A stretch of DNA of 64,000 bases from Mucilaginibacter segetis (GCF_016522075.1 NZ_JAEHFW010000001.1:124001-188000); one strand, 5' to 3'. Numbered from the stretch's first letter, positions 17,383-26,153 are shown. Program-made: numbers and translations. The notes: generated by a model from the letters alone, not told the origin.

Positions 17383-18699
17383 ATGCAAGTTAAAGATATT
17401 GACAGAACCAGATCAGCAGAACTATACGAGAAAGCTAAAACGTATTTCCCGGGTGGGGTTAACTCTCCCGTGCGTGCGTTTAAATCGGTATATGGTACAC
17501 CGCTTTTTATTGAAAAGGGCGATGGCAGCCATATATGGGATGCCGATGGTAATGAGTTTATTGATTTTTGCTGTTCTTGGGGGCCGCTTATTTTGGGCCA
17601 TAATCACCCCGCCGTGCGCGAAAAGGTGATAGAGGTAATGCAAAAGGGCATGTCATTCGGGGCGCCTACGGCACTGGAAAGCGAATTAGCAGAGCTGATA
17701 TTAAGCAACAATCGTTTTATTGAAAAGATACGTTTTGTAAGCTCTGGTACCGAGGCGGTAATGTCGGCCATAAGGCTGGCAAGGGGTTACACCAAACGCG
17801 ATAAAGTATTAAAATTCGAAGGGTGCTATCATGGCCACTCCGATAGTTTGCTGGTAAAGGCAGGTTCAGGTCTGGTTACTTTTGGAGAAACTTCTTCAGC
17901 CGGTGTGCCTAAAGCTTTTGCCGATGAAACTGTAGTAGTGTCCCTGAACGACAAAAAAGCGCTTCAGGAAGCGTTTGAAGAGTTTAAAGGCCAAATTGCC
18001 GCTGTTATTATTGAGCCAGTACCGGCAAATAACGGATTACTGCTTCAAAGCAAAGAATATTTACAATACCTGCGCGATATATGCACGCAAAACAGCACCA
18101 TGTTGATATTTGATGAAGTGATATCAGGTTTCAGGGTGGGTTTTGAAGGTGCGGCAGGATATTACGGCATTGAACCGGATATTATTACCTATGGTAAAAT
18201 AATAGGCGGAGGTTTACCTGTAGGCGCTTATGGCGCTTCGGCAGATGTGATGAGTCACATATCACCCGAAGGTAGTGTTTACCAGGCGGGAACTTTATCG
18301 GGCAATCCGGTGGCTATGGCAGCGGGAATTGCGCAATTGAGCGAACTGCTAAAGCCGGGCTTTTATGAAGATATGCAGGCTAAAACGCAAAGCTTTGTAA
18401 ATGATATACAAAATTTCGTAGCGGAGAGAAATTATCAGTTTAAGGTATTTACCATCGGGTCAGTGTTTTGGTTTGCTTTTACCGATCAGGAAAGTGTCAG
18501 CAGGGCGGAGGATATTGATCCTGCAAGTATGGCTAAATTTAAATTGATGCACCACGAACTGATAAACCGGGGAATATATTTAGGCCCATCGGGTTACGAG
18601 GTTGGTTTTATATCAGCAGCTCATACAAAAGCCGACTTGGAGAAAACAAAAACAGCTATATTTGATAGTATAGATATTGTATTTAAAAGCAGTGTATGA
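17383..18699 (+). CDS. hemL: Glutamate-1-semialdehyde 2,1-aminomutase
   Basis: A 438-residue PLP enzyme that converts glutamate-1-semialdehyde to 5-aminolevulinate. The PLP lysine is Lys272 in TYGKIIGGGLPVGAYG; FVSSGTEAVMSAIRLARG and LIFDEVISGFRVG complete the cofactor site. The N-terminal YFPGGVNSPVRAF gate segment identifies it among aminotransferase class III proteins. Its stop overlaps the ATG of the following histidine kinase (ATGA, 18696-18699), implying translational coupling to the signalling genes. Confidence 0.96.
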   Translation: MQVKDIDRTRSAELYEKAKTYFPGGVNSPVRAFKSVYGTPLFIEKGDGSHIWDADGNEFIDFCCSWGPLILGHNHPAVREKVIEVMQKGMSFGAPTALESELAELILSNNRFIEKIRFVSSGTEAVMSAIRLARGYTKRDKVLKFEGCYHGHSDSLLVKAGSGLVTFGETSSAGVPKAFADETVVVSLNDKKALQEAFEEFKGQIAAVIIEPVPANNGLLLQSKEYLQYLRDICTQNSTMLIFDEVISGFRVGFEGAAGYYGIEPDIITYGKIIGGGLPVGAYGASADVMSHISPEGSVYQAGTLSGNPVAMAAGIAQLSELLKPGFYEDMQAKTQSFVNDIQNFVAERNYQFKVFTIGSVFWFAFTDQESVSRAEDIDPASMAKFKLMHHELINRGIYLGPSGYEVGFISAAHTKADLEKTKTAIFDSIDIVFKSSV

Positions 18700-19571
18700 A
18701 AAGGTCACTTGTTATATTTTACGCTATAATAATTTACGCTTTATCAGAATTGATGTGGTGGGGTTATATGCTCGTGCATTTGCAACCGCAACGCACAGGG
18801 ATGATATTAGGTGAGGGATCAATGTTTATCATCGTATTCTCTGCCGGTGCATATTTCCTGCATAAGTCAATTAATGAGGAACGAAAGCTTCATGAACAAA
18901 AAAAGAACTTTTTACTCTCGGTTACTCATGAACTGAAATCACCGCTGGCTTCCATAAAAATTCTTCTGCAAACCATACAAAAGCGAGATCTGAGTAAGGT
19001 GCAGATTTTGGATTTTGTTGATAAATCATTAATGGATATTGAACGGCTGGATGATATGGTGGAAAATATGCTGCTGGCATCCAAGATCGATAACCGTTCT
19101 TACACTTACCCTAAGGCACAATTTAACCTGTCAGTTTTAGTGGATAGCATTGTAAACCGTTTGCAGATCACCAAATGCGATTGTAACCAGCAAATTATCA
19201 ATGCCGAAATTGAACCTAAGATACAGATAACAGGCGATAAATTCGCGCTTACATCAGTGGTAACTAATCTGGTAGAGAACGCGGTTAAATATTCCAAACC
19301 ATGTGAAGTGGTTACCGTGAGACTTTTTTCAAAAGACGAAAGGGTTTTCCTGCAGGTAGCCGACCATGGTATAGGGATAGCCGATAATGAAAAAAGCCGT
19401 ATTTTTGACAGGTTTTATCGTGTGGGTAGTGAAGATACGCGCAATACCAAAGGTACAGGCTTAGGATTGTATATTGTAAGAGAAGTGCTTGATAAGCATC
19501 AGGCGAGTATAAAGGTAAAAGATAACGTTCCTACGGGAAGTATTTTTGAAGTAGTTTTTGGATTAACCTAA
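18696..19571 (+). CDS. Sensor histidine kinase embedded in the haem operon
   Basis: A 291-residue kinase with two transmembrane helices (about residues 5-27 and 40-57) joined by a very short periplasmic loop, too small for a ligand domain, so the signal is probably membrane-derived or intracellular. The H box is SVTHELKSPLASIK with phospho-acceptor His78; N box NLVENAVKYS, G1 DHGIGI, F box IFDRFYRVG and G2 GTGLGLYIV are all intact. It starts within the stop of hemL and is followed after 11 bases by its response regulator. Close to the BaeS/PhoR-like group. Its link with haem is inferred from position. Confidence 0.93.
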   Translation: MKRSLVIFYAIIIYALSELMWWGYMLVHLQPQRTGMILGEGSMFIIVFSAGAYFLHKSINEERKLHEQKKNFLLSVTHELKSPLASIKILLQTIQKRDLSKVQILDFVDKSLMDIERLDDMVENMLLASKIDNRSYTYPKAQFNLSVLVDSIVNRLQITKCDCNQQIINAEIEPKIQITGDKFALTSVVTNLVENAVKYSKPCEVVTVRLFSKDERVFLQVADHGIGIADNEKSRIFDRFYRVGSEDTRNTKGTGLGLYIVREVLDKHQASIKVKDNVPTGSIFEVVFGLT

Positions 19572-19582
19572 ATAATAGCAAT

Positions 19583-20284
19583 ATGTCTAAAAAAAGAGTT
19601 TTATTAGCCGAGGATGAAGAGCATCTGCTTGAGGCCATTAAATTAAACCTTGAGCTGGAAGGTTATAAAGTTTCAACAGCAAATAATGGTAAAAAGGCTC
19701 TTCAGATATTTAAAGAAGAACGTTTTAACCTGGTAATACTTGATGTGATGATGCCCGAGATTGATGGCTTTGTGGTTGCGGAAACCATCAGGCTCGAAAA
19801 TTCCGAGGTGCCGATCATGTTCCTTACCGCTAAAAATACGAATGAGGATAAAATATCCGGCCTTAAAAAGGGTGCGGATGATTATCTGACCAAACCCTTT
19901 AATCTGGAAGAGTTAATTCTTCGGGTGAATAACCTGGTGAAGCGCAGTTTAAAAGGTGAAGACCTCAAAGAATTTAACAGCTATAAAATAGGTGAGAAAA
20001 CCATTCATTTTAATTCGTTTGAATTAGTGAACGAGGATGGGAGTATCACCCCTTTAACCAAAAAGGAAACTATGCTGCTTAAATTATTGATAGAGCGCCG
20101 TAATGAGGCGGTATCGCGCGAGCAGATACTGGAGACCGTGTGGAATTATGATGTTTACCCATCAACCCGTACTATCGATAACTTCATCCTTACCTTCCGT
20201 AAGTATTTTGAACCTGATCCTAAAAACCCGGTTTATTTCCATTCCATACGTGGTGTAGGTTATAAGTTTACAGATCAGCACTAA
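19583..20284 (+). CDS. OmpR/PhoB-family response regulator
   Basis: A 233-residue regulator. The receiver domain (1-120) has the acidic pocket in AEDEEH, phospho-acceptor Asp54 in ILDVMMPEIDG, the switch Thr in FLTAKN and Lys in LTKPFN. The winged-helix DNA-binding domain follows (LTKKETMLLKLLIERRNEAVSREQILETVW, then STRTIDNFILTFRKYFEPDP and IRGVGYKF). It pairs with the kinase 11 bases upstream. Targets are unknown; the repeats in the haem intergenic regions are worth testing as sites. Confidence 0.94.
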   Translation: MSKKRVLLAEDEEHLLEAIKLNLELEGYKVSTANNGKKALQIFKEERFNLVILDVMMPEIDGFVVAETIRLENSEVPIMFLTAKNTNEDKISGLKKGADDYLTKPFNLEELILRVNNLVKRSLKGEDLKEFNSYKIGEKTIHFNSFELVNEDGSITPLTKKETMLLKLLIERRNEAVSREQILETVWNYDVYPSTRTIDNFILTFRKYFEPDPKNPVYFHSIRGVGYKFTDQH

Positions 20285-20287
20285 AGC

Positions 20288-20812
20288 ATGTTTACAAACA
20301 AGGCGCGTATTTTAGTTATCGGGCTTTTTGTAGTATTGCTTGCGGTGATATTGTACCTGAAGGTATATGCACTGGCAGGAGTTGCAGTAATGTTTATTGT
20401 GGTGCTTATATGGGGGTATTTTAAAGAGGGCCCGATAGTATTGGCAGCAAAACACTTTCACAATAAGGATTACGCGGGAGCCGAAGCTTTATTACGGCAG
20501 ATAAACCGTCCGGAGTGGCTTAGTAAAAAACGACGTGGATTTTACGAGTTTATACTTGGGGGGATTTGCCTGCAAAAAAGAGATTATGAAGAAGCCGAAC
20601 AACACTATGAAATAGCGGCGCAATATCCGCTCAGAAATGTTAACGACCACGTAGCGGCATTGGTGCATGTTGCCAATATTAATATACGAAGCGGGAGGTA
20701 TGATAAGGCCGCTGCATATTTGAAATTAACCGAGAAACACACCGACCATATTACGGCTAAAATGAAGGACGTGATTAAAAAGGTTGAACAGGAATTAAAG
20801 AAAAATAAATAA
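20288..20812 (+). CDS. TPR membrane protein linked to the two-component system
   Basis: A 174-residue protein with two closely spaced N-terminal membrane helices (about residues 8-25 and 28-46) and a C-terminal soluble region of tetratricopeptide character: AAKHFHNKDYAGAEALLRQI, LGGICLQKRDYEEAEQHYEIAAQYP and VANINIRSGRYDKAAAYLKLTEKH. It starts 3 bases after the response-regulator gene, so it belongs to the same transcript. TPR domains bind other proteins, and a scaffold role for the kinase or for a haem enzyme is possible. It is not a recognised named family. Confidence 0.75.
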   Translation: MFTNKARILVIGLFVVLLAVILYLKVYALAGVAVMFIVVLIWGYFKEGPIVLAAKHFHNKDYAGAEALLRQINRPEWLSKKRRGFYEFILGGICLQKRDYEEAEQHYEIAAQYPLRNVNDHVAALVHVANINIRSGRYDKAAAYLKLTEKHTDHITAKMKDVIKKVEQELKKNK

Positions 20813-20828
20813 AAGAGCCGGGAAATAA

Positions 20829-20863
20829 GAATCAGGAATCAGGAAAAACTTTTGTTTCCTGAT
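20829..20863. repeat. GAATCAG tandem repeat with inverted arm upstream of hemE
   Basis: Two GAATCAG heptamers in tandem (20829-20842) run into ATCAGGAAA (20838-20846), which pairs perfectly with TTTCCTGAT (20855-20863) over an 8-base loop. It lies between the TPR gene and hemE. It could end the upstream transcript or bind a regulator; no T-tract follows the second arm. Confidence 0.65.
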
Positions 20864-20895
20864 CTCTATGTATCATCCGTGCTTCTTCAGTAAAT

Positions 20896-21921
20896 ATGAG
20901 AGATTCATTATTAATAAAAGCCGCGTTTTCAGAAAAAACAGAACGCCCACCCGTATGGATGATGCGCCAGGCAGGCAGGTTTATGAAAGAGTATTGGGAT
21001 ATTAAAAACAAGTACTCATTTCTGGAAATGTGCAAAACCCCAGAACTGGCCGCGGATGTTACTATGTTGCCGGTTAACCTGTTAGGGATTGACGGAGCTA
21101 TTTTATTTTCGGATATATTAGTTACGGGTGAAGCTATGGGTGGCGATTTAAGTTTTACCCAGGGTGTTGGGCCTAAGTTTGCCAACCCGGTACGTACACA
21201 GGCCGATGTTGATAATCTGCAAACTGATGTAAGCCATAAGCTGCAATACGTGGCGGATGCGATAAAAGTTATTCAGCAACGGTTGAACGGACGCATACCA
21301 CTAATAGGTTTCGCGGGTGCACCATTTACGGTGATGAGTTACCTCGTAGAAGGCGGATCATCAAAGGATTTTAAATTAACCAAGTTGATGCTGCATAATG
21401 AGCCGCAAATGGCCCATCAATTATTATCAAAAATTGCTGCTGTAACTGCCGACTATCTGAATATGCAAATTGCAGCGGGTGTAAATGCGGTGCAAATTTT
21501 TGATAGCTGGGCACAGGCACTGGCATGGGACGACTATAAGGAATTTTCGCACCGTTATATAACGGAGATCATCAGCAGGCTTAATCGCAAGGATATCCCG
21601 GTGATATCTTTTTGCAAAGGCAGCTCGGTATTTGCACCATTAATGGCCGAAGCCAAACCTGATGTAATATCTATTGACTGGAATGTTGACCTGCTTGATA
21701 TAAAACAACGTTTGCCAAAGGGTATAGCTGTACAGGGCAATCTTGATCCGCATATTTTGTATGCTGATAAAAAGGTAATAAAAGAGCGTATTTACCGCTT
21801 ATTCGACAGGATGAAAGATGAACCCGGCTTTATATTTAACTTAGGCCACGGCATTATGCCCGATATTCCGTTCGATAATGTAAAATACGCAGTTGATATT
21901 ATAAAAGAATACAGCTATTAA
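20896..21921 (+). CDS. hemE: Uroporphyrinogen decarboxylase
   Basis: Removes four carboxyl groups from uroporphyrinogen III to give coproporphyrinogen III. The 341-residue protein has the substrate-binding signature PPVWMMRQAGRFM (Arg24 and Arg28), the essential Asp73 in LFSDILV, IGFAGAPFTVMSY and the C-terminal FNLGHGIMPDIP. Length is normal. It follows the embedded signalling genes and precedes a hemJ-like gene by 27 bases. The next enzymes, coproporphyrinogen oxidase and ferrochelatase, are not in this window. Confidence 0.96.
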   Translation: MRDSLLIKAAFSEKTERPPVWMMRQAGRFMKEYWDIKNKYSFLEMCKTPELAADVTMLPVNLLGIDGAILFSDILVTGEAMGGDLSFTQGVGPKFANPVRTQADVDNLQTDVSHKLQYVADAIKVIQQRLNGRIPLIGFAGAPFTVMSYLVEGGSSKDFKLTKLMLHNEPQMAHQLLSKIAAVTADYLNMQIAAGVNAVQIFDSWAQALAWDDYKEFSHRYITEIISRLNRKDIPVISFCKGSSVFAPLMAEAKPDVISIDWNVDLLDIKQRLPKGIAVQGNLDPHILYADKKVIKERIYRLFDRMKDEPGFIFNLGHGIMPDIPFDNVKYAVDIIKEYSY

Positions 21922-21948
21922 TATCGTGGTTTTTGCGTAAATTAAACG

Positions 21949-22482
21949 ATGTATCCATACGTATTAGCTATACATATCATATTTGTGGTCTGCTGGATGG
22001 CGGGGCTGTTTTACATGGTGCGTTTATTTATTTACCACACAGAAGCCCAGGAACGCCCTCAGCCAGATCGTAAGATACTTTCCGATCAGTTTGAGATCAT
22101 GGAAAAAAAGTTGTGGTGGATAATTACCACACCAAGCATGTACCTGGTAATAATTGCGGGGGCCACGATGGTATATCTCAATACGGGTTTGCTAAAAATG
22201 CCCTGGCTGCATGTAAAGTTACTGTTTGTGGCGGGCTTAATAGTTTATCACTTCATCTGCCAAAGTAAAATGAAGCAGATGGCTAACGGCGTTTTTAAAT
22301 GGTCATCAACTCATTTACGTATCTGGAACGAGGTGGCTACCATATTTTTATTCGCCATAGTTTTTTTGGCTGTGGTAAAAAGTGCGGTTAACTGGATATT
22401 TGGTGTTATCGGCATTATCCTTTTCAGCGTTATTATTATGTCGGCGGTAAAGACATACAAGTACTTTAGGGAGAAGAAATAA
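21949..22482 (+). CDS. hemJ: Probable protoporphyrinogen IX oxidase HemJ (UPF0093/CopD-like membrane protein)
   Basis: A 177-residue membrane protein with five hydrophobic segments. The N-terminal HIIFVVCWMAGLFYMVRLFIYH with its His/Arg pattern, KLWWIITTPSMYL and WLHVKLLFVAGLIVYH are hallmarks of HemJ, the haem-binding protoporphyrinogen oxidase of many Gram-negative bacteria without HemG or HemY. Its place directly after hemE supports this. The final hydrophobic segment (about 145-170) is typical of Bacteroidota versions. Alternative: a CopD-like protein of other function, judged less likely. Confidence 0.85.
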   Translation: MYPYVLAIHIIFVVCWMAGLFYMVRLFIYHTEAQERPQPDRKILSDQFEIMEKKLWWIITTPSMYLVIIAGATMVYLNTGLLKMPWLHVKLLFVAGLIVYHFICQSKMKQMANGVFKWSSTHLRIWNEVATIFLFAIVFLAVVKSAVNWIFGVIGIILFSVIIMSAVKTYKYFREKK

Positions 22483-22506
22483 ATAGTCAGATTAATGTTA
22501 TGAAAT

Positions 22507-23772
22507 TTATTTCTGCAAATAAACAATACCATTCTTCATCACCAGTTTTACCTGCTTAACGGCTTTAATATCTAACGACGGATCTCCGCTCACTACAGTA
22601 ATATCCGCTAAATAACCTGCCTTAATATTCCCCAGTCGCTCCAGGCCAAAAACATCCGCGTTAACTGAGGTTGCCGAACGTAATACATCAATGGGTTTCA
22701 TACCGTAATCAACCATCAGCAACATTTCGCGGGCATTGTCGCCATGCGGAAAAACGCCAACGTCGCCACCCATGCAAATAATAACGCCTGCTTTAAAGGC
22801 TTCAGTAAATATCTGGTGTTTATGTTTAACACCATCAGGATCGGGTTCAATTCCTTTTTGCCAGCCATGATAACCGTTAATTGCCTCGGTTGCTGCAAGT
22901 GTGGGGCAAAGTGCTATACCTTTTTCTTTCATTAATTTAAATAGTTCGGGTGTACCGCCATCGCCATGCTCTATGGTATTAACGCCAGCTTCAATTGCCC
23001 TGCGCATTCCCTCGGTAGTGCCCGAATGTGCAGCTACCTTTCTGCCGCTGCTATGGGCTGTTGCTACAGCGGCTTTTAATTCATCAATTGTAAAAGTAGG
23101 TGCAGGGGTATCGTCTGGCCCCCATCTGTAATCAGCATATAATTTTATTACATCGGCCCCGTGCCCTATCTGTGAACGTACAACGTGGGTTATGCCCTCA
23201 ACACCGTCAGCTTCTTCCGCTCCTTTGGGGAAAATAACTTCTGTTACATTGCTTTTTGGCCCGTAGCTGCCTGTGGCTACAATGGCCCGTGTTGCCGCCA
23301 GTATGCGCGGCCCGGGTATTACGACTTTATTTATAGCCTCTTTTAACCCTGCATCGTCATATCCGGCCCCCTCGGTCCCCAGATCGCGAACGGTGGTGAA
23401 ACCTGCCATTAAGGTACTTTTAGCATGTTCAACAGCGCGTGCTATACGCTCCGCACGGCTTTCAGTAAGTACTTGTTCATTCCAGCCGGTTTCATTATAC
23501 GGGTGTAAAAACAGATGAGAATGTCCTTCTATTAATCCGGGTAAAAGTGTTGTTCCCTTCAGATCGATGATTTTTGCTGATGAAGGGATTTTTACTGATG
23601 CAGATTCCCCCACAGCTTCTATATGATCACCATTAACCAGCACCACCCAGTTGGTATGAATTTGCTTACCGTCAAACACGCGATCGGGCTTAAGCAGCGT
23701 ATAGCTGTTTTGTGCAAAAACAGGTGCCGATAAAAAAAGAATGATCAGCAAAAAAAGCGCTTTTATTTTCAT
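22507..23772 (-). CDS. Exported amidohydrolase (imidazolonepropionase/prolidase-like)
   Basis: A 421-residue metal-dependent amidohydrolase with a signal peptide (MKIKALFLLIILFLSAPVFAQ). The TIM-barrel motifs are in order: HSHLFLHP (HxH), VIKLYAD (bridging Lys candidate), VAAHSG and TIEHGDG (metal His), and GGDVGVFPHG (Asp). The N- and C-terminal strands form the composite beta domain (YLADITVVSGDPSLDI). Members of this subgroup include Xaa-Pro dipeptidases and aryldialkylphosphatase-like enzymes; substrate cannot be told from sequence. Convergent with hemJ, leaving 24 bases. Confidence 0.85.
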   Translation of the reverse strand: MKIKALFLLIILFLSAPVFAQNSYTLLKPDRVFDGKQIHTNWVVLVNGDHIEAVGESASVKIPSSAKIIDLKGTTLLPGLIEGHSHLFLHPYNETGWNEQVLTESRAERIARAVEHAKSTLMAGFTTVRDLGTEGAGYDDAGLKEAINKVVIPGPRILAATRAIVATGSYGPKSNVTEVIFPKGAEEADGVEGITHVVRSQIGHGADVIKLYADYRWGPDDTPAPTFTIDELKAAVATAHSSGRKVAAHSGTTEGMRRAIEAGVNTIEHGDGGTPELFKLMKEKGIALCPTLAATEAINGYHGWQKGIEPDPDGVKHKHQIFTEAFKAGVIICMGGDVGVFPHGDNAREMLLMVDYGMKPIDVLRSATSVNADVFGLERLGNIKAGYLADITVVSGDPSLDIKAVKQVKLVMKNGIVYLQK

Positions 23773-23855
23773 GGGTTGGCAGATAATGCAATTAAATTAC
23801 GAAGAAAATGGTAATGTGTTTTAATTTGCCGGATTATTTCGAAAAATGCTTAACA

Positions 23856-23871
23856 TGTGAGGATCATCACA
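23856..23871. promoter_or_regulatory. CRP/FNR-type palindrome upstream of the ECF sigma operon
   Basis: TGTGA, six bases (GGATCA), then TCACA is an exact match to the CRP-family half-site arrangement TGTGA-N6-TCACA. It is centred about 67 bases before the sigma factor start. It lies in the divergent gap between the amidohydrolase and the sigma gene, so either could be the target. Confidence 0.5.
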
Positions 23872-23930
23872 CTCAAAAATATTTTATATAACATGCAACC
23901 ATTTTAACACGGTTATCATCTTACTTTTAA

Positions 23931-24503
23931 ATGATGTTTTTGGAACCTAAACCGACTATTGACGACTTGGTAACACGCTGCAAAGCAGGGCAGCGTAAAG
24001 CTCAGGAAATGCTGTACAAATTGCTTGCAGGTAAAATGATGGGTGTGTGCCTGCGTTACGCCACAGACAGGATGGAAGCGGAGGATATGCTGCAGAACGG
24101 TTTTATAAAGGTCTTTCAAAAAATAGAGGATTACCGGGGTGAGGGTTCTTTTGAGGGTTGGGTGAGGCGGATAATGGTTCACAGTTCTATAGAATATTAC
24201 CGGAAGCATCATAAAATGATGCAACTGGTTGATATGGAAGATGCAGGGCAGGAACCCTCGGTAAATGCGGTTGCAGCGTCAAGTTTAGAAGCAAAAGATC
24301 TGCTGCTGTTGATAAAAGGCCTGTCGCCGGGTTACCGCATGGTATTTAACTTGTATGCTATTGATGGGTACTCGCATAAAGAGATAGCCGAAATTGCCGG
24401 AATAACAGAGGGGGCGTCAAAATCGCAACTATCAAGAGCCAGGGCAATTTTAAAGGAACAGGTATTACAGATGGAAAAAAAAAGATATGAGTATGCAGGA
24501 TAA
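23931..24503 (+). CDS. ECF-type RNA polymerase sigma factor (first of three)
   Basis: A 190-residue group IV sigma factor. Region 2 (about 15-85) includes RYATDRMEAEDMLQNGFIKVFQKIEDYRGEGSFEGWVRRIMVHSSIEYYRKH; region 4 (about 125-180) has LSPGYRMVFNLYAIDGYSHKEIAEIAGITEGASKSQLSRARAIL, the helix-turn-helix for the -35 element. An adjacent second ATG (23934) would change only one residue. Its end overlaps the next gene by 17 bases, a strong sign of coupling with the membrane protein that follows, a likely anti-sigma factor. A CRP-like site lies upstream. Confidence 0.92.
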   Translation: MMFLEPKPTIDDLVTRCKAGQRKAQEMLYKLLAGKMMGVCLRYATDRMEAEDMLQNGFIKVFQKIEDYRGEGSFEGWVRRIMVHSSIEYYRKHHKMMQLVDMEDAGQEPSVNAVAASSLEAKDLLLLIKGLSPGYRMVFNLYAIDGYSHKEIAEIAGITEGASKSQLSRARAILKEQVLQMEKKRYEYAG

Positions 24504-25266
24504 AGAATTAGACCACCTATTCAGCTCGAGCCTTAATGGTTTTGAAGCAGAGCCTTCACCAAAGGTGTGGAACGCTATTAATGCTGAACTTAATCGTGGA
24601 AGAGGTAACAGGAAAATATTATCTTATTTAAGCATTGCAGCCAGTCTGCTTATTTTATTAGCGGCGGGTGTTTATTTTATACCGAAAATAAAAGACACAG
24701 CAGGCAATAAACCGCCTAAAAACGGGCAATTGGTTAAGGTTGATGATGAGCCTAAGACGATAAATAAGGATGAAATGGTGGCACAAACTATTGATGAGCC
24801 AAAGCGTGAGCGTATTAGCGATTCAGTGCGTAAGATAGCCTCCCAACCTGTTAAGGTTAAAAGTGTAATATCTGCAAAGGTGGAAATTGAAAAACCCGCA
24901 GCAATTGTGGACGAACAACCTGCTGAACAGGAGATAGCGCAAGTAACAGAAAAGCCGGCAACTATTTTAAAACCAGTAGTACCTGATGCAAGCATACCAC
25001 TTATAGTTAAACAGGAAGTTAATGAAGATATAAAGTTTAAAACAGCTCCTGAAGTATTGGTAGCACAATTATCACCAAAAAATAATGAAATTGCCGCTCC
25101 ACAAAAAAGACGAGGGATACATAGCCTTGGCGACCTGATAAATGTAGTGGTCAGCAAAGTGGATAAACGTAAAGATAAGCTGATAGAGTTTAGCGATAGT
25201 GATGACGATGGATCCATGGTTACCGGAATTAACCTGGGCATTATAAAAGTTAAAAAAGAAGATTAA
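24487..25266 (+). CDS. Single-pass membrane protein, likely anti-sigma factor
   Basis: A 259-residue protein with a cytosolic N terminus of about 40 residues (DKELDHLFSSSLNGFEAEPSPKVWNAINAEL), one transmembrane helix (about 43-62) and a long periplasmic region rich in Lys, Glu, Pro and Val. The N-terminal helix pair after an ECF sigma factor and the 17-base overlap fit an anti-sigma role, though no zinc motif is present. The C terminus (GDLINVVVSKVDKRKDKLIEFSDSDDDGS) resembles tails of Bacteroidota anti-sigma-like proteins paired with outer-membrane proteins. Function is inferred from position and topology. Confidence 0.75.
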   Translation: MSMQDKELDHLFSSSLNGFEAEPSPKVWNAINAELNRGRGNRKILSYLSIAASLLILLAAGVYFIPKIKDTAGNKPPKNGQLVKVDDEPKTINKDEMVAQTIDEPKRERISDSVRKIASQPVKVKSVISAKVEIEKPAAIVDEQPAEQEIAQVTEKPATILKPVVPDASIPLIVKQEVNEDIKFKTAPEVLVAQLSPKNNEIAAPQKRRGIHSLGDLINVVVSKVDKRKDKLIEFSDSDDDGSMVTGINLGIIKVKKED

Positions 25267-25299
25267 TTAAACCCAATACACAATAAAATACCATATAAA

Positions 25300-26136
25300 A
25301 TGAAACGATTAGTTTTTACCGCCTTAATATGTTTTTTTACAGCCGGCGTTTTTGCTCAGGTGAGCGATACTGTTAAAACTACAACAGATACTACCGTAGT
25401 TAAAGTAAAGAAAAAGAAATTCAAGTTAGGTTTCGGGAATGATGCCGCGCAGATATCCATCAACAGCGAAGAAAATGAAAATGATACTACTTATTATCAT
25501 GCATCAAAGGCCCCCGGTTTTTCATTTGGTTTAACCTTCTCCAGGTTTGACCTGGGTTTGGCCACTTTAATTGATAATGGCAGTTTTACCCTGTCGCCTA
25601 ATAATGATTTTTTAAGCTACCGCCAATGGAAAACCAGCAACGTAGGCTTTGATGTGATACAGTTTGGTTACCGTTTTAACAGCGCGTTTAAAATTTACAT
25701 ATCCGGCGGGTTTGATTGGACACACATCCGTTTGCGTGATAACATCACTATTTTACGTAACCAGCCGGTATTAACCTATCAGGAAGATGATATCGATTAC
25801 AGCAAAAATCGTTTCTCATCAAGTTATCTGCGCATACCGCTATCATTTGATTTTCGCAGTCATGATGATGCAAGGGGAAACCGCTTCCATTTTATTGCAG
25901 GCCCTGACATTGGTATCTTGCTTAACGGCCGTGTAAAACAAATAAGTGATGAGAATGGCAAGCAAAAATTCAATGATGATTATCATTACACTAAATTACG
26001 TTACGGTGTGTTTACACGTATTGGATATGGCGCGGCAGGTTTATTTGCCAAATACTACTTTAACGATGTGTTTGAAAACAGCCCTGCACAAAAAGGACTT
26101 AAGAACTTTTCCTTCGGCATAACTATAGGCTGGTAA
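25300..26136 (+). CDS. Outer-membrane beta-barrel protein of the sigma operon
   Basis: A 278-residue protein with a signal peptide (MKRLVFTALICFFTAGVFAQ) followed by a lysine-rich linker and a beta-barrel pattern of alternating hydrophobic strands (FSFGLTFSRFDLGLA, VGFDVIQFGYRFNSAFKIYISGGFDW, FHFIAGPDIGILL), ending in FSFGITIGW with the aromatic C terminus expected of outer-membrane proteins. It resembles PorT-like barrels. It lies 33 bases after the anti-sigma gene, so the three genes probably form one envelope-stress unit, with the barrel perhaps being sensor or target. Confidence 0.78.
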   Translation: MKRLVFTALICFFTAGVFAQVSDTVKTTTDTTVVKVKKKKFKLGFGNDAAQISINSEENENDTTYYHASKAPGFSFGLTFSRFDLGLATLIDNGSFTLSPNNDFLSYRQWKTSNVGFDVIQFGYRFNSAFKIYISGGFDWTHIRLRDNITILRNQPVLTYQEDDIDYSKNRFSSSYLRIPLSFDFRSHDDARGNRFHFIAGPDIGILLNGRVKQISDENGKQKFNDDYHYTKLRYGVFTRIGYGAAGLFAKYYFNDVFENSPAQKGLKNFSFGITIGW

Positions 26137-26153
26137 GCAGATCAAAATAAAAT

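Noticed and set aside
17342..17629. Plus-strand open frame beginning inside the hemB stop region
   Set aside because: It runs in a different frame through the start of hemL, whose protein is unambiguous.
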